A stretch of DNA of 64,000 nt from Aphodovivens sp036306585 (GCA_036306585.1 JAXJZF010000005.1:124001-188000); one strand, 5' to 3'. Shown: positions 24,946 through 33,632, numbered from the stretch's first letter. Made by a program: numbers and translations. Notes: a model not told the origin generated them from the letters alone.

Positions 24946-26162
24946 CCCTCGCTGCCCTGCTGCTCCTGGCCGCTGTCGGAGGCCTGCCCGATGGGGGTGT
25001 AGTAGGTGTCCAGGATGATCTGGTACGTCCCCTCCATGTCCACGTTGAATTCGGCGTAGGTGCTGCCTTGCGTGATCTCGCCGGGCAGCGTGACCATCTG
25101 GATATCGCTTACACCGTTGTTCACCAAGCATGATGCAAGGAAGCTGTACTGGTCTAGGTCCATGTTGGTGACCGAATACTGGGAAACGGTGTTGAACAGG
25201 CTCACGAGCGTGCCCACGTTGCCTTTCGCCTGCGAGAGTGCCTGCGAGAAGAACGTGCTGACGAACTGGGTTTGGCGCGCCTGGCGGTCGAGCGACGAGT
25301 TCAGGACCGTGATGTCGCGGTATTGCACGTAGCGCAGGGCGTTGTTGCCGAACAAGACGGTGGGCTCGCCTTCGACGATGCCCGTGCCCGGGATGGACTG
25401 CAGCGGGGTGAGCGCAACGCCGCCGATGGCGTCGCTCAGCGGGCCAATGCCGTTCATATCCATGGAGAAGTAGTAGTTCAAAGGCATGTTGTACAGAAGG
25501 CGCGAGATGGCTTTTGACGTCATCTCGCTGCTGGTTGCGCCACCGTCGCCGAAGCTGTAGGCAAGGCAGGCCTGCATGCGCTGCTGCCCGGTGTAGGCGC
25601 CGTCGTCGGTGTACATGTCCACGTCGATCATGGAGTCGCGCGGGATGGCGATGGCCGTGGTCTTGCCGGTTTGCGTGTCCATGGCAAGCACCATCATGGC
25701 GTCCGATTGGCCGGATGCCTCGCCTGCCTCTGCGAAGGACTTGCGGTCGAAGCCGATCAGCAGCACCGACACCATGTTCTCGTTGAGCTGGTAAACCGTC
25801 CCGTTGTAGGTGACGGTTTTGCCTTCGTCGTATGAGGCGGCGTTGTCCGAGGTTTCCAAAGACGCGTTGTGCATGGGATCCAGAAACGAGCTCTTGCCCG
25901 ATTGGATCATGTGGTTGATGGCCAGCGTCGCGCCTACGGCGATGACGGCGACGACCGCCACGATGATGCCGGCGATGATAAGGCGCTTCTTCAACTTGGA
26001 GTGCTTGCGCTTCTTCTTGCGGATGAGCGCTTCCTTGCGCAAGGGCGACTCCGATGCTTCGGCGGCGTGTCGTCTGGTTGCAGGGGCTTCCTGCCCTGCG
26101 AGAGCTTCCTGCTTGGCAGGGGCATCCTGCGGGGCGCCTGCGCTATTTGGTTGGCTGCTCAT
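24942..26162 (-). CDS. LytR-CpsA-Psr (LCP) family glycopolymer ligase
   Basis: This 406-residue protein has a long cytoplasmic N-terminus rich in Ala, Gln and Lys, one membrane helix (about 60-82) and an extracellular LCP domain from about 131 (VSVLLIGFDRK, with Asp154 in QSDAMMVLAMD and Arg175 in IAIPRDSMIDV). LCP enzymes move undecaprenyl-linked glycans onto peptidoglycan, or onto proteins in some actinobacteria. The gene overlaps the upstream sortase gene by 20 bp, so the two are made together. The neighbouring capsule locus is a likely source of its substrate. Confidence 0.9.
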   Translation of the reverse strand: MSSQPNSAGAPQDAPAKQEALAGQEAPATRRHAAEASESPLRKEALIRKKKRKHSKLKKRLIIAGIIVAVVAVIAVGATLAINHMIQSGKSSFLDPMHNASLETSDNAASYDEGKTVTYNGTVYQLNENMVSVLLIGFDRKSFAEAGEASGQSDAMMVLAMDTQTGKTTAIAIPRDSMIDVDMYTDDGAYTGQQRMQACLAYSFGDGGATSSEMTSKAISRLLYNMPLNYYFSMDMNGIGPLSDAIGGVALTPLQSIPGTGIVEGEPTVLFGNNALRYVQYRDITVLNSSLDRQARQTQFVSTFFSQALSQAKGNVGTLVSLFNTVSQYSVTNMDLDQYSFLASCLVNNGVSDIQMVTLPGEITQGSTYAEFNVDMEGTYQIILDTYYTPIGQASDSGQEQQGSEG

Positions 26163-26967
26163 CGGTTAGCACCCCCGTCACCAGGTAGCGGTTGTTGCCT
26201 TTGCCGACGCCGTTCATGCAGGTGCTCAGTTGGACGATGCGGTCGTCGGTGGAAAGCTGGGCGCCTTCGCGCTCGTTCACCAGCATGGAGTTGGGGTGCA
26301 GCACCGAGTCGAAATACGACGCCAGAACTGATTCGTTCTTAAAGTCGAACGAGTTCAGGATGTGGCGGTCGTCGTATTCGTAAGCGGCGACGATGCGGTA
26401 GGTCAGGATGCTGTCGGGCGTGTAGATGTAGAAGAACTCGTTCTGGTCGAAGAAGGTTGGGTCCTCGAAATAATGGAGCGTGGCGAACATGGCCCCGTTG
26501 GCGTTGTTGTGCCCGTAGATGAGCGTGACCGGGTCGGTGAAGTCCTTGGAATTCATGCTCTGGCTGAACAGCGCCCCTTCGAACGACCACTCGTAATAGC
26601 GGTTGTAGTGCAGGTAGTAGGTGTCGTCGGCGGCGTGCTGGAGCACCGGGTAGTTCACGTTGGTGTTAGGAACGTACAGCCAGGCGTAGATATCGGGGTT
26701 TTGCGCCTGCAGCTCGGCGAAGTCGATGGGGTTGTCGACAGGTTCGGGCTCGGTCTGCTGCGGGGTTTCCGGCACGGGGGCGTCCTGCGCTTCCTGGGCG
26801 GCGTTATCGAGCTGCATGTTCTGCTGGTACAGCACCCAGCCGGCGGCGGAGATGGCGCACAGCAGCACGACCAGCGCGATGCTGAGGACGATTACCGTGC
26901 GTTTCTTCTTCTTGGGGTCGGCTTTCTGGTGGTTGGGGGAAGCGGAGTCTTTGTTCTGTTCGGTCAT
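26143..26967 (-). CDS. srtB: Class B sortase
   Basis: This 274-residue protein has a Lys-rich N-terminus, a membrane helix (about 23-46), a Pro/Glu spacer and a sortase domain with catalytic His153 (YGHNNANG), Cys250 (LSTCMNG) and Arg260 (NNRYLVTG). The helix-containing insertion and the TLxTC-like spacing fit class B. Sortases cut surface proteins at a sorting motif and join them to the cell wall. The candidate substrate with SPKTG lies 106 bp upstream in the same orientation, and an LCP ligase overlaps its end. Confidence 0.92.
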   Translation of the reverse strand: MTEQNKDSASPNHQKADPKKKKRTVIVLSIALVVLLCAISAAGWVLYQQNMQLDNAAQEAQDAPVPETPQQTEPEPVDNPIDFAELQAQNPDIYAWLYVPNTNVNYPVLQHAADDTYYLHYNRYYEWSFEGALFSQSMNSKDFTDPVTLIYGHNNANGAMFATLHYFEDPTFFDQNEFFYIYTPDSILTYRIVAAYEYDDRHILNSFDFKNESVLASYFDSVLHPNSMLVNEREGAQLSTDDRIVQLSTCMNGVGKGNNRYLVTGVLTDEQPTK

Positions 26968-27002
26968 GCGGGTGAATCCTTGAAACGAGCCTTGTTCGGC
27001 AA

Positions 27003-27040
27003 AAGGGTAAAAAAGAGGCCCGCAGAATGCGGGCCTCTTA
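27003..27040 (-). terminator. Terminator after the sorted surface protein gene
   Basis: On the minus strand an 11-bp stem (AAGAGGCCCGC / GCGGGCCTCTT, 5-nt loop) is followed by a T-run of six. It lies between the surface protein gene and the sortase gene, so high expression of the small protein can be uncoupled from low expression of the enzymes. Confidence 0.88.
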
Positions 27041-27072
27041 ATTATAAGCTATCTGCAGAAGAGCGCTTGAGG

Positions 27073-27657
27073 TTATTCCGTGATCTTCTTGCGCAGGGCA
27101 ACGCCCGTGCCGACAGCCGCCACGGCCAGAACGGCGATGCCGCCCACCAGCAGGTCGGAGCTGACGCCGGTCTTCGGGGAGGCAGCGGAGCCATCGGAGG
27201 CAACCGTGCCGGCAGGTGCGGAAGCGGTGTCGATAACCAGGGTGAACACGGACAGCTTGGTGATGGTCATGTTCACGTTGCCGTTGGCATCGACCTCGAC
27301 GGCCTGCTGGTCGGTCGTGCCGTCGCCATGCTCGATGAACACGGTGCCCTTGTAACCAGCGTACTGGGAACCCACGGAGAAGGTAAGGGTCAGCGGGTTG
27401 TCCTCGCTAACATCTTCGGAGGTGATCTCGATGGAACCCATCACCTTGTCGTTGGCGCCAAGCTCGACGTTGGAGGCCTGCTTGTCGGTGGCAACGACGG
27501 TTGCCTGGCCATCAAAAACGATGCTGGCGGTCACGCCGGAGCCGACGGACACGGAGTTCTGGGTGGCCTCTCCGCTGGGGCTGGGTGCCGCGAACGCGAG
27601 CACCGGCATCGACAGAGCCAATGCGACTGCGCACACGAGGGAAGCAATCTTCTTCAT
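27073..27657 (-). CDS. Small sortase-anchored surface protein with SPKTG signal
   Basis: This 194-residue protein has a signal peptide (MKKIASLVCAVALALSMPVLAFA) and a beta-rich, Ser/Thr-rich body of about 130 residues with no recognised domain. At the end is a sorting signal: SPKTG (160-164), a hydrophobic segment and a positive tail (RKKITE). SPKTG departs from LPXTG at its first residue and probably matches the neighbouring class B sortase. The body is rich in Ser/Thr and could be glycosylated. The gene has its own terminator. It resembles no family I can name. Confidence 0.82.
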   Translation of the reverse strand: MKKIASLVCAVALALSMPVLAFAAPSPSGEATQNSVSVGSGVTASIVFDGQATVVATDKQASNVELGANDKVMGSIEITSEDVSEDNPLTLTFSVGSQYAGYKGTVFIEHGDGTTDQQAVEVDANGNVNMTITKLSVFTLVIDTASAPAGTVASDGSAASPKTGVSSDLLVGGIAVLAVAAVGTGVALRKKITE

Positions 27658-28042
27658 GCGTTTGATCCTTTCTTCAGTTGCTTCGAAACGGGCATCAAGG
27701 CTCTTCTGGCTTAGATGCTATTCGTTGCTTGCAGCGCACTGCTTCCGCCGCAAGTGGCTTAATCCTAGGTCAAACGGCGACGACGTTCAAGCGATTTAAC
27801 GGTTTTGTTTCGAAAAACCGCACGTGAAGGGCCTGAGCATGCGGCGTGCTTCAGTGCTGTGCTCGGCAACAGCTGCCGGTTGCTTTCCCATAGAAGACAA
27901 CCGCGAACGCGATCCTCTTCAACGACGACGATGAGTAAATGCGGTAGTGATTTCTGGTATTGTCGATGTTCCGAGGTATTATTAAGCATCAATGTGCAGC
28001 CATGTAGCCGGCTGCTGCGCTGCAAGACGGAAAGTTGGACGA
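27658..28042. promoter_or_regulatory. Divergent region between surface protein and capsule operons
   Basis: This 385-bp gap separates the divergent surface-protein and polysaccharide-control genes. On the minus strand GAAAGGATCAAACGC precedes the surface protein start. AT-rich sequence at 27925-27995 (TATTAT at 27977) may carry the capsule promoter, but no well-spaced -35/-10 pair is visible. No gene is seen. Confidence 0.4.
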
Positions 28043-28696
28043 ATGACGCTATTAGAACTACTCAGGCTCTTGAAAAAGCACATGAAGCTGGTGATTGCCC
28101 TGCCGGTGATTTGCGCCTTGGTTGCTGCCGGGGTGAGCTGGGGCCTTATGGCCAACACGTATACCGCCACGGTGTCGGTGTACGTGCTGTCTTCCGGGGA
28201 CGAAAGCACGGGCAATACCCAGTACACCGAGCTTAACGCCAGCCAGCTGATGGCCAACGACATCGCAGAGCTTGCCCAATCGGCCACGGTGATGGAGCGC
28301 ACGGCGGACAAGCTGGGCATGGAATCGCTTTCCGGGTACGACATCGAGGTGCAGTCGTCCACCACCACGCGCGTGATCGACATCTCGGTGACAAGCGAAA
28401 GCGCTGCGGGGTCCGCCGGCGTTGCCAACGGGCTTTCCGGCGTGCTTTCCGATGTTGCCCAGGATGTGATGGGAGTGCAGAGCGTGAACGTGGTGGACGA
28501 GGCCAAGGTACCCGATGCGCCTTCCGGCCCGCCGCGTGCCTTGTACACCGCCGTGGCGTTTTTGGCGGGGCTGTTCCTGGCGGTTGCCATCGTGGTGGTC
28601 ATGGACATGGTGAACACGCGCGTGCGCAACCCCGAGGAAGCCGAGGAGATGCTGGGCATCCCCGTAATCGGCCGTATCCCCAGGATCAAGGGCTAA
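28043..28696 (+). CDS. Wzz/YveK-type capsule chain-length protein (BY-kinase modulator)
   Basis: This 217-residue protein has two membrane helices (about residues 15-37 and 170-192) around an outer domain with TYTATVSVYVLSSGDES at its start, the Wzz layout. The short cytoplasmic end (VRNPEEAEEMLGIPVIGRIPRIKG) has the Pro-rich kinase-contact sequence. In Gram-positive bacteria it activates the separate tyrosine kinase and helps set chain length. The kinase follows 10 bp later. The ATG at 28043 is preferred because the N-terminal helix begins there; its ribosome site is weak. Confidence 0.88.
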   Translation: MTLLELLRLLKKHMKLVIALPVICALVAAGVSWGLMANTYTATVSVYVLSSGDESTGNTQYTELNASQLMANDIAELAQSATVMERTADKLGMESLSGYDIEVQSSTTTRVIDISVTSESAAGSAGVANGLSGVLSDVAQDVMGVQSVNVVDEAKVPDAPSGPPRALYTAVAFLAGLFLAVAIVVVMDMVNTRVRNPEEAEEMLGIPVIGRIPRIKG

Positions 28697-28706
28697 GGAG
28701 GAACTC

Positions 28707-29579
28707 GTGGCAAGGAAGAAGAAAACGAACTCGAATGCCCGCGAGGTCCAGAACGCGGCGAAAACGCTGTTCGCCAACATCCGCTTCATGTCGCCGGACA
28801 ACCCGGTGAGGTCGCTGGTGATGACGAGCGCCGTTCCCAACGAGGGCAAAACACGCAGCAGCTTCGAGCTGGCGCGGGCCATCGCCACATCCGGCAAGTC
28901 GGTGCTGCTGGTGGATGCCGACATGCGGCGCCGTTCGATCGCGTCTCTTCTGGACGTGCATCCTGCGAAGGGCCTGTACGCCGTGCTGTCCGACGAGGTC
29001 CCGCTTGAGGCGGCCGTGGTGGCAACCCAGGTTCCCAACCTGTTCTTCTTGGACAGCGAGCCGGGCATTCCCAACCCCGCGGACATCGTTTCGTCGAAGA
29101 GCTTCCGCCGTTTGGCTTACAAGCTGGAGGAAAACTACGATTACGTGGTGTACGACACACCTCCGCTGGGCCCCTTCGTCGATGCGGCTATCCTTTCCAC
29201 TTTGGTGGATGGCACGATCCTGGTGGTAAAGCCGGGTGCGGTGAAACGCTCCGAGCTGACGGATGCCTATGAACAGTTGAAAAAGGCGGGCTCCAACGTG
29301 CTGGGCATCTGTGCCACGTTCTGCGAGACTACTTCGTCTGAATACTACTACGCTTATTACACCAAGGACGGCAAGCGGGTAGACCCGACCAAGACGGAAG
29401 CTCCCGCGGTGCCCGAAGTGGCAGATGCGGCTGTGCGACCGGCGTCGGCTCCTGCTGGGAAGCCGGCCGGTAACCGTGCCGTCTATCCTGGTCAGCGGAG
29501 AAATGACTTCTCCTACGCAGCGCCCCCTGCCGTGCCCCGTGGGTCGCACATACCGGGGCGCGGGCGTGCGGGACGATGA
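28707..29579 (+). CDS. CpsD/YwqD-type bacterial tyrosine kinase
   Basis: This 290-residue BY-kinase has Walker A SAVPNEGKT (41-49), Walker A' SVLLVDADMRRRS, Walker B YVVYDTPPLG and a tyrosine cluster YYYAYY (213-218), the usual autophosphorylation site. Unusually the protein does not end there but continues for about 70 residues of Pro/Ala/Arg-rich sequence. The GTG at 28707 follows AAGGAGGAACTC. Phosphorylation cycles of the tyrosine cluster control polymer assembly. It overlaps the phosphatase gene by 4 bp. Confidence 0.9.
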   Translation: MARKKKTNSNAREVQNAAKTLFANIRFMSPDNPVRSLVMTSAVPNEGKTRSSFELARAIATSGKSVLLVDADMRRRSIASLLDVHPAKGLYAVLSDEVPLEAAVVATQVPNLFFLDSEPGIPNPADIVSSKSFRRLAYKLEENYDYVVYDTPPLGPFVDAAILSTLVDGTILVVKPGAVKRSELTDAYEQLKKAGSNVLGICATFCETTSSEYYYAYYTKDGKRVDPTKTEAPAVPEVADAAVRPASAPAGKPAGNRAVYPGQRRNDFSYAAPPAVPRGSHIPGRGRAGR

Positions 29580-30229
29580 GGGATATCCATTGCCACATCC
29601 TTCCCGGGGTGGACGATGGATCCCGCGACCTTGGTGAATCGCTGGCGATGCTGGAGGCCGCCAAGCGCGCAGGCGTGACATCCATCGTATGCACGCCGCA
29701 TTGCCGCAGCCCGTACTTCGACTACGATGCCATGTGGGATGCCTTCGAGCTGCTGCAAGCACATGCCGGGGGCTTCCCCTTGACCATGGGGTTCGAGGTC
29801 AACCATTCCAAATTGATGGAGCTGGGCATGCGGTGGGTGCCGTACTTGCAGTTCGACGGTTCGGATGAGTTCTTGCTGGAGCTTTCCAGCCGTGCGGGCA
29901 AGGAGCAGTTCCAGGAATACGAGCGCACCATCTTCGAGCTGCAGGGCAGGGGGTTGCAGGTGATCATCGCGCACCCCGAACGGTACCGTGCTGTTCAGAA
30001 AGATGTCGAGGTGGCGCGCCGGTTGGTTAAGCTGGGCTGCAAGCTGCAAGCAAGCGCAGACTTCATTGCTGGGGGGCGACTGGGGGCCGAGAAGAAGCCG
30101 GCGAAAAGGCTGTTCGACGAGAACCTGTACAGCTACATTGCCAGCGATGCCCACTGCGTGGAGCACTACGGTTACCTGGCAAAAGCCCGGCAGGAATACC
30201 GCACCCGTGGTAAGCATGCGCGCGTGTGA
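29576..30229 (+). CDS. CpsB/YwqE-type PHP-domain tyrosine phosphatase
   Basis: This 217-residue PHP-domain protein begins MRDIHCHILPGVDDGSRD and has TSIVCTPHCRSPYFD, VIIAHPERYR and IASDAHCVEH, the metal-binding motifs of the CpsB family. It removes phosphate from the kinase encoded upstream, closing the control loop of capsule synthesis. It is translationally coupled (ATGA) to the kinase gene. The three genes form a control module separated by 426 bp from the synthesis operon. Confidence 0.92.
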   Translation: MRDIHCHILPGVDDGSRDLGESLAMLEAAKRAGVTSIVCTPHCRSPYFDYDAMWDAFELLQAHAGGFPLTMGFEVNHSKLMELGMRWVPYLQFDGSDEFLLELSSRAGKEQFQEYERTIFELQGRGLQVIIAHPERYRAVQKDVEVARRLVKLGCKLQASADFIAGGRLGAEKKPAKRLFDENLYSYIASDAHCVEHYGYLAKARQEYRTRGKHARV

Positions 30230-30655
30230 GGCGCAAGGTAAACCAGGGGATAAATCAACGATAAAATTTGTTAAAAAGTGAAAATTGAGCAACAAAACTA
30301 ACCTTAAATTTATTACACTGCTCAAGGTGCGTTGGGGCTGCAGAATTTGCGTACGTTGTCGCAAATGAAGCCTTGCGCCACATGAAGCAGTTCATCGTTG
30401 CCAACCCGCAGCTGCCAAGTTTGCGGGCTGGCAGTGGGAAACCGCAAGTAGCCGGGTCGGGCAACGCTTGACGGTGGTTGCTACATATCTTGGGAAGGGC
30501 GGGATCGTCGCTGAGAGCGCGTTCCGATCGGCCAAGGGGATGCATATCGTCGTTTTCGACCGGCTTATGTCGGGGCGAAGCCATGCTCTTTTGCCGCATC
30601 ATACATACGCCGCTTAGGCACATCCAAGTGATTTACTATTCGAAAGGCGCAGGGC
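30230..30655 (+). promoter_or_regulatory. Leader region before the LoaP-like gene
   Basis: This 426-bp gap is AT-rich at first (30230-30330) and then contains structured sequence. ATTTGCG (30345-30351) pairs with CGCAAAT (30360-30366). Next, CCCGCA (30405-30410) can pair with TGCGGG (30422-30427), while CTGCCA (30412-30417) can pair with TGGCAG (30429-30434); the arms interleave, so the two hairpins exclude each other or form a tight pseudoknot. No gene is seen. It probably holds the promoter and leader of the polysaccharide operon. Confidence 0.5.
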
Positions 30656-31174
30656 GTGGCTGCGGGTTGGTATGTGATTCAAACGATGAGCGGTCAGGAA
30701 TCCCAAGTAAGGGATATGATTGTCCGCCTGCTTGACCCGGGCCTGGTCGATGAGGCATTCCTCCCTCGCTATGAGATGCTTCGCCGCGAAAAAGGGGTGT
30801 GGGTGAAACGCTCCGAGGTTCTTTTGCCCGGCTACGTTGTCGTGGTGACGCAAGACCCTGCCAAGCTGAAGACGGCCCTTTTGCGTGTCCCCCGGTTCAC
30901 GCGCCTTCTAGGCAACGACGATATGTTCACCCGCTTGGACGACCGCGAGGTTGCGTTCATCAATTCTTTCGTTCAGCCCGGCAATCGCACGGTGAAGATG
31001 TCCACCGGAGTGATCGAGGGCGACGAGATCATCGTTTTGGATGGGCCGCTTAAGGACAGAACCGCTCTGATCAAGAAGATCGACAGGCATAAACGCTTGG
31101 CATATCTGGACATAGAGATGCTGGGTAGGAAGAAGACCGTGAGGGTCGGGCTTGAGATTGTCGCGAAGCGGTAA
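30656..31174 (+). CDS. loaP: LoaP/NusG-like operon-specific antiterminator
   Basis: This 172-residue protein has an N-terminal NGN domain (GWYVIQTMSGQESQVRDMI; LPGYVVVVTQDP) and a C-terminal KOW domain (GDEIIVLDGPLKDRTALIKKI). It is a NusG paralogue of the LoaP type, which in Gram-positive bacteria is encoded at the start of long polysaccharide or antibiotic operons and prevents early termination after recognising an RNA hairpin. The GTG at 30656 follows AAAGG, spacing 8. Its place as first gene before about 14 kb of sugar genes fits this role exactly. Confidence 0.87.
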   Translation: MAAGWYVIQTMSGQESQVRDMIVRLLDPGLVDEAFLPRYEMLRREKGVWVKRSEVLLPGYVVVVTQDPAKLKTALLRVPRFTRLLGNDDMFTRLDDREVAFINSFVQPGNRTVKMSTGVIEGDEIIVLDGPLKDRTALIKKIDRHKRLAYLDIEMLGRKKTVRVGLEIVAKR

Positions 31175-31269
31175 TATGAGCAGTTTGAAGTTCGAGTTTG
31201 CGGCATGCGTGGATTGCTAACTGGGATGAGTGGGTATTGTCGTCTAGGTTGGATTGTGTTTACGGCGGT

Positions 31270-31890
31270 ATGCTAGAGGTTAACGAAATCATCGAAATGA
31301 ATAGTAGGGTTGCGACTCGTACATTGCGCAGCGGAATCGCAATGGATATCGGGGGATCCAGGGAGCGCTGGGAAGAAGATGGCGCGGTTAATGAAGCGGT
31401 CGCGAGATTGCAGACCCGCTATGTGTACCGTTTTGCTAAGCGATTTTTCGATATTGTGTTCAGCCTGTTTGTTCTGATTGCATTTTCGTGGTTGTTTCTG
31501 ATAATTGGACTAGCGATAAAAATCGACGATCCAAATGGTCCGATCGTTTTTAAACAGGAACGCGTGACGAAAGACGGCAAGAAGTTCAATATGTACAAAT
31601 TTCGAAGCATGTGCTCAGATGCCGAGGAGCGACTTGCGGATCTTAGGGAATTCAACGAGAAGACGGGCCCTGTTTTCAAAATGCATAATGACCCTCGAAT
31701 CACACGTGTTGGTAGGGTGATCCGGAAACTGAGTCTAGACGAGATAATGCAATTCGTAAATGTTTTAAAAGGAGACATCCCTTTGCGCATATTAAAAACG
31801 CGCCCGGAATTCTCTGAGGAATCCATGGTGCGTTCGCGCTTCCCGCCAAATCTAGCACGAACAAAGGAAAGGTGTTTTCGCAGGTCGTGA
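31270..31890 (+). pseudogene. Initiating sugar transferase, C-terminally broken
   Basis: The frame matches bacterial sugar transferases (FAKRFFDIVFSLFVL, FKQERVTKDGKKFNMYKFRSMC, ADLREFNEKTGPVFKMHNDPRITRVG, SLDEIMQFVNVLKGD) and is paralogous to the next gene. Straight after KGD, where MSIVGPRPALP should follow, the sequence becomes unrelated (IPLRILKTRPEF), and the last 75 or so residues with the catalytic PRP and W-x-T regions are missing. SLDELPQ has also become SLDEIMQ. It is most likely an inactive remnant of an older initiating transferase. The start is uncertain (31270 or 31297). Confidence 0.75.
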
Positions 31891-31996
31891 GCTGTTTCTC
31901 GAGCGGCCTGCGGATGCACCGCATTTCTGGGTTCAATTGTAAACGCGTTGGCAGCATAGGAGGGCAATTTCTTGCAAAACCCGTTTTTAAGGCGGT

Positions 31997-32851
31997 GTGC
32001 GCATAGTGGCCAGTGATTTCACGGCCGTTTGCGAGCCCGCGCAGGCGAGGTCCGGCATGCGGGAATCGTCGTCAGGCAAAGCCAGCCGAGCGACGGCGGA
32101 CAGCGGTGCCTTGGAGCGTAAAACTGTTCGTAGCGGTTTCGCGTACGACATCAATGGCGGCGGGGGCTCAACCGAAAGCTTCGAGCGCGCAAGGCGCCTC
32201 AAGGAAGAGCTTGGGAGCGCGCCAGTCACCGGCATCGAGGACAGGGTGGCGTACCGCGTTGTCAAGCGTGCGTTCGACATCGTTTTTAGCGCGGCGGTGC
32301 TCGTTGTGTTCTGCTGGCTGTTCGCCATCATCTCGATCCTCATCAAGGTCGACGATCCGAAGGGCCCCGTGTTCTTCAGTCAGGAGCGAGTTGGCAAGGA
32401 CGGTAGAACCTTCCGGATGCTGAAATTCCGCAGCATGTGCGTGGATGCCGAAGACAAGCTCGCCGAGCTCAGGGAGCTCAACGAGAAGACCGGCCCGGTA
32501 TTCAAGATCGCCGAGGACCCGCGTATCACCCGCGTGGGCAAGTGGCTGCGCAAGCTGTCGCTCGACGAGCTGCCCCAGTTCATCAATGTCCTGCGCTCGG
32601 ATATGAGCATCGTGGGCCCGCGTCCCGCATTGCCGGCTGAGGTTGCGACTTACGACGACTACCAGCGCCAAAGGTTGCTGGTGAAGCCGGGCATGACCTG
32701 CTACTGGCAAACCCGTCGCAACCGCGATTCCATCACATTCGACGAGTGGGTCGACCTTGACCTGCTTTACATCAAGAAGTGCTCCGCATGGAGCGATTTG
32801 AAGCTGATTATTCAGACCGTGGGCGTCGTGCTTACAGCACAGGGAAGTTAG
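31997..32851 (+). CDS. Undecaprenyl-phosphate sugar-phosphotransferase (initiating transferase)
   Basis: This 284-residue protein has a variable N-terminus of about 80 residues, a membrane segment (FDIVFSAAVLVVFCWLFAI) and the catalytic domain: FFSQERVGKDGRTFRMLKFRSM, NEKTGPVFKIAEDPRITRVG, LSLDELPQFINVLRSDMSIVGPRPALPAEV and CYWQTRRNRDSITFDEW. It transfers a sugar-1-phosphate to undecaprenyl phosphate, starting each repeat unit. GTG at 31997 follows AAGGCG; a GTG at 32006 is an alternative. It is intact, unlike its upstream paralogue. Confidence 0.9.
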   Translation: MRIVASDFTAVCEPAQARSGMRESSSGKASRATADSGALERKTVRSGFAYDINGGGGSTESFERARRLKEELGSAPVTGIEDRVAYRVVKRAFDIVFSAAVLVVFCWLFAIISILIKVDDPKGPVFFSQERVGKDGRTFRMLKFRSMCVDAEDKLAELRELNEKTGPVFKIAEDPRITRVGKWLRKLSLDELPQFINVLRSDMSIVGPRPALPAEVATYDDYQRQRLLVKPGMTCYWQTRRNRDSITFDEWVDLDLLYIKKCSAWSDLKLIIQTVGVVLTAQGS

Positions 32852-32855
32852 GCAA

Positions 32856-33629
32856 TTGTTGAATTCTCAAAAAACTATAAAAGCATCCAGGCGCTATCCC
32901 ATTCTCAACACATACGTTAATGCTCTCTCGCTCGACGAGACGGTTGCCGAGGTTGAGAAGGTTATTGCTGCCGGCGTGCCCACCCAACATGTGGTGGTGA
33001 ACGCCTCGAAGGTGAACCTGATGGAGGCCGACCCGAAGCTGGCCGAGATTGTTAACGCTTGCCCGCTCATCAACGCCGACGGCGCCTCCATCGTGTGGGC
33101 TGCCAAGAAGCTGGGCGTGCCCCTGAGCGAGCGCGTGACGGGCATTGATCTGTTCCAGCGCCTGGTGGAGCTGTCCGCTGAGAAGGGCTACAAGGTTTAC
33201 CTCTTCGGCGCGAAGGAGGAAGTTGTCTCGAGGGTTAGGGCGATTTTCGAGGAGCGTTATCCCGGCATTCAGATAGTCGGTTATCGCAATGGCTACTTCA
33301 CTGAGGCCGACGAGCCGCAGATTGTGGCGGACATGGCTGCATCTGGGGCGGACATGATGTTTGTCGCGTTCAGCTCTCCTAAGAAAGAGTATTGGGTGCA
33401 CAAATACCTTAATCAAATAGGAATTCCTTTCGTGATGGGCGTTGGCGGCAGTTTCGACGTGGTGGCTGGGGTGACCGATCGCGCGCCAAAGTGGATGCAG
33501 GATCACGGCTTGGAATGGTTCTACCGGTTTATACAGGAGCCTGGCAGGCTTTGGAAGCGCTACATCGTGGGTAACGCAAAGTTTGTTGCCCTTACATACC
33601 GATATAAGTTCTCAGGGAAAGGCGAATAA
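32856..33629 (+). CDS. WecG/TagA/CpsF-family glycosyltransferase
   Basis: This 257-residue GT26 enzyme shows the family motifs VVVNASKVNLMEADPKLAEI, LINADGASIVWAAKKLG, RVTGIDLFQRLVEL, VYLFGAKEEV and VAFSSPKKEYW. Relatives transfer N-acetylmannosamine or its uronic acid to a lipid-linked sugar. The next two genes make UDP-ManNAc(A), which supports that donor here. Translation starts at a TTG (32856 or 32859) after AGGGAAGTTAGG. It follows the initiating transferase by 4 bp and probably adds the second sugar. Confidence 0.88.
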   Translation: MLNSQKTIKASRRYPILNTYVNALSLDETVAEVEKVIAAGVPTQHVVVNASKVNLMEADPKLAEIVNACPLINADGASIVWAAKKLGVPLSERVTGIDLFQRLVELSAEKGYKVYLFGAKEEVVSRVRAIFEERYPGIQIVGYRNGYFTEADEPQIVADMAASGADMMFVAFSSPKKEYWVHKYLNQIGIPFVMGVGGSFDVVAGVTDRAPKWMQDHGLEWFYRFIQEPGRLWKRYIVGNAKFVALTYRYKFSGKGE

Positions 33630-33632
33630 AGA

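Noticed and set aside
31264..31274. GGCGGTATGCT, close to the RfaH ops element
   Set aside because: One short match close to a start codon is weak, and the antiterminator here looks LoaP-like, which uses hairpins rather than ops.
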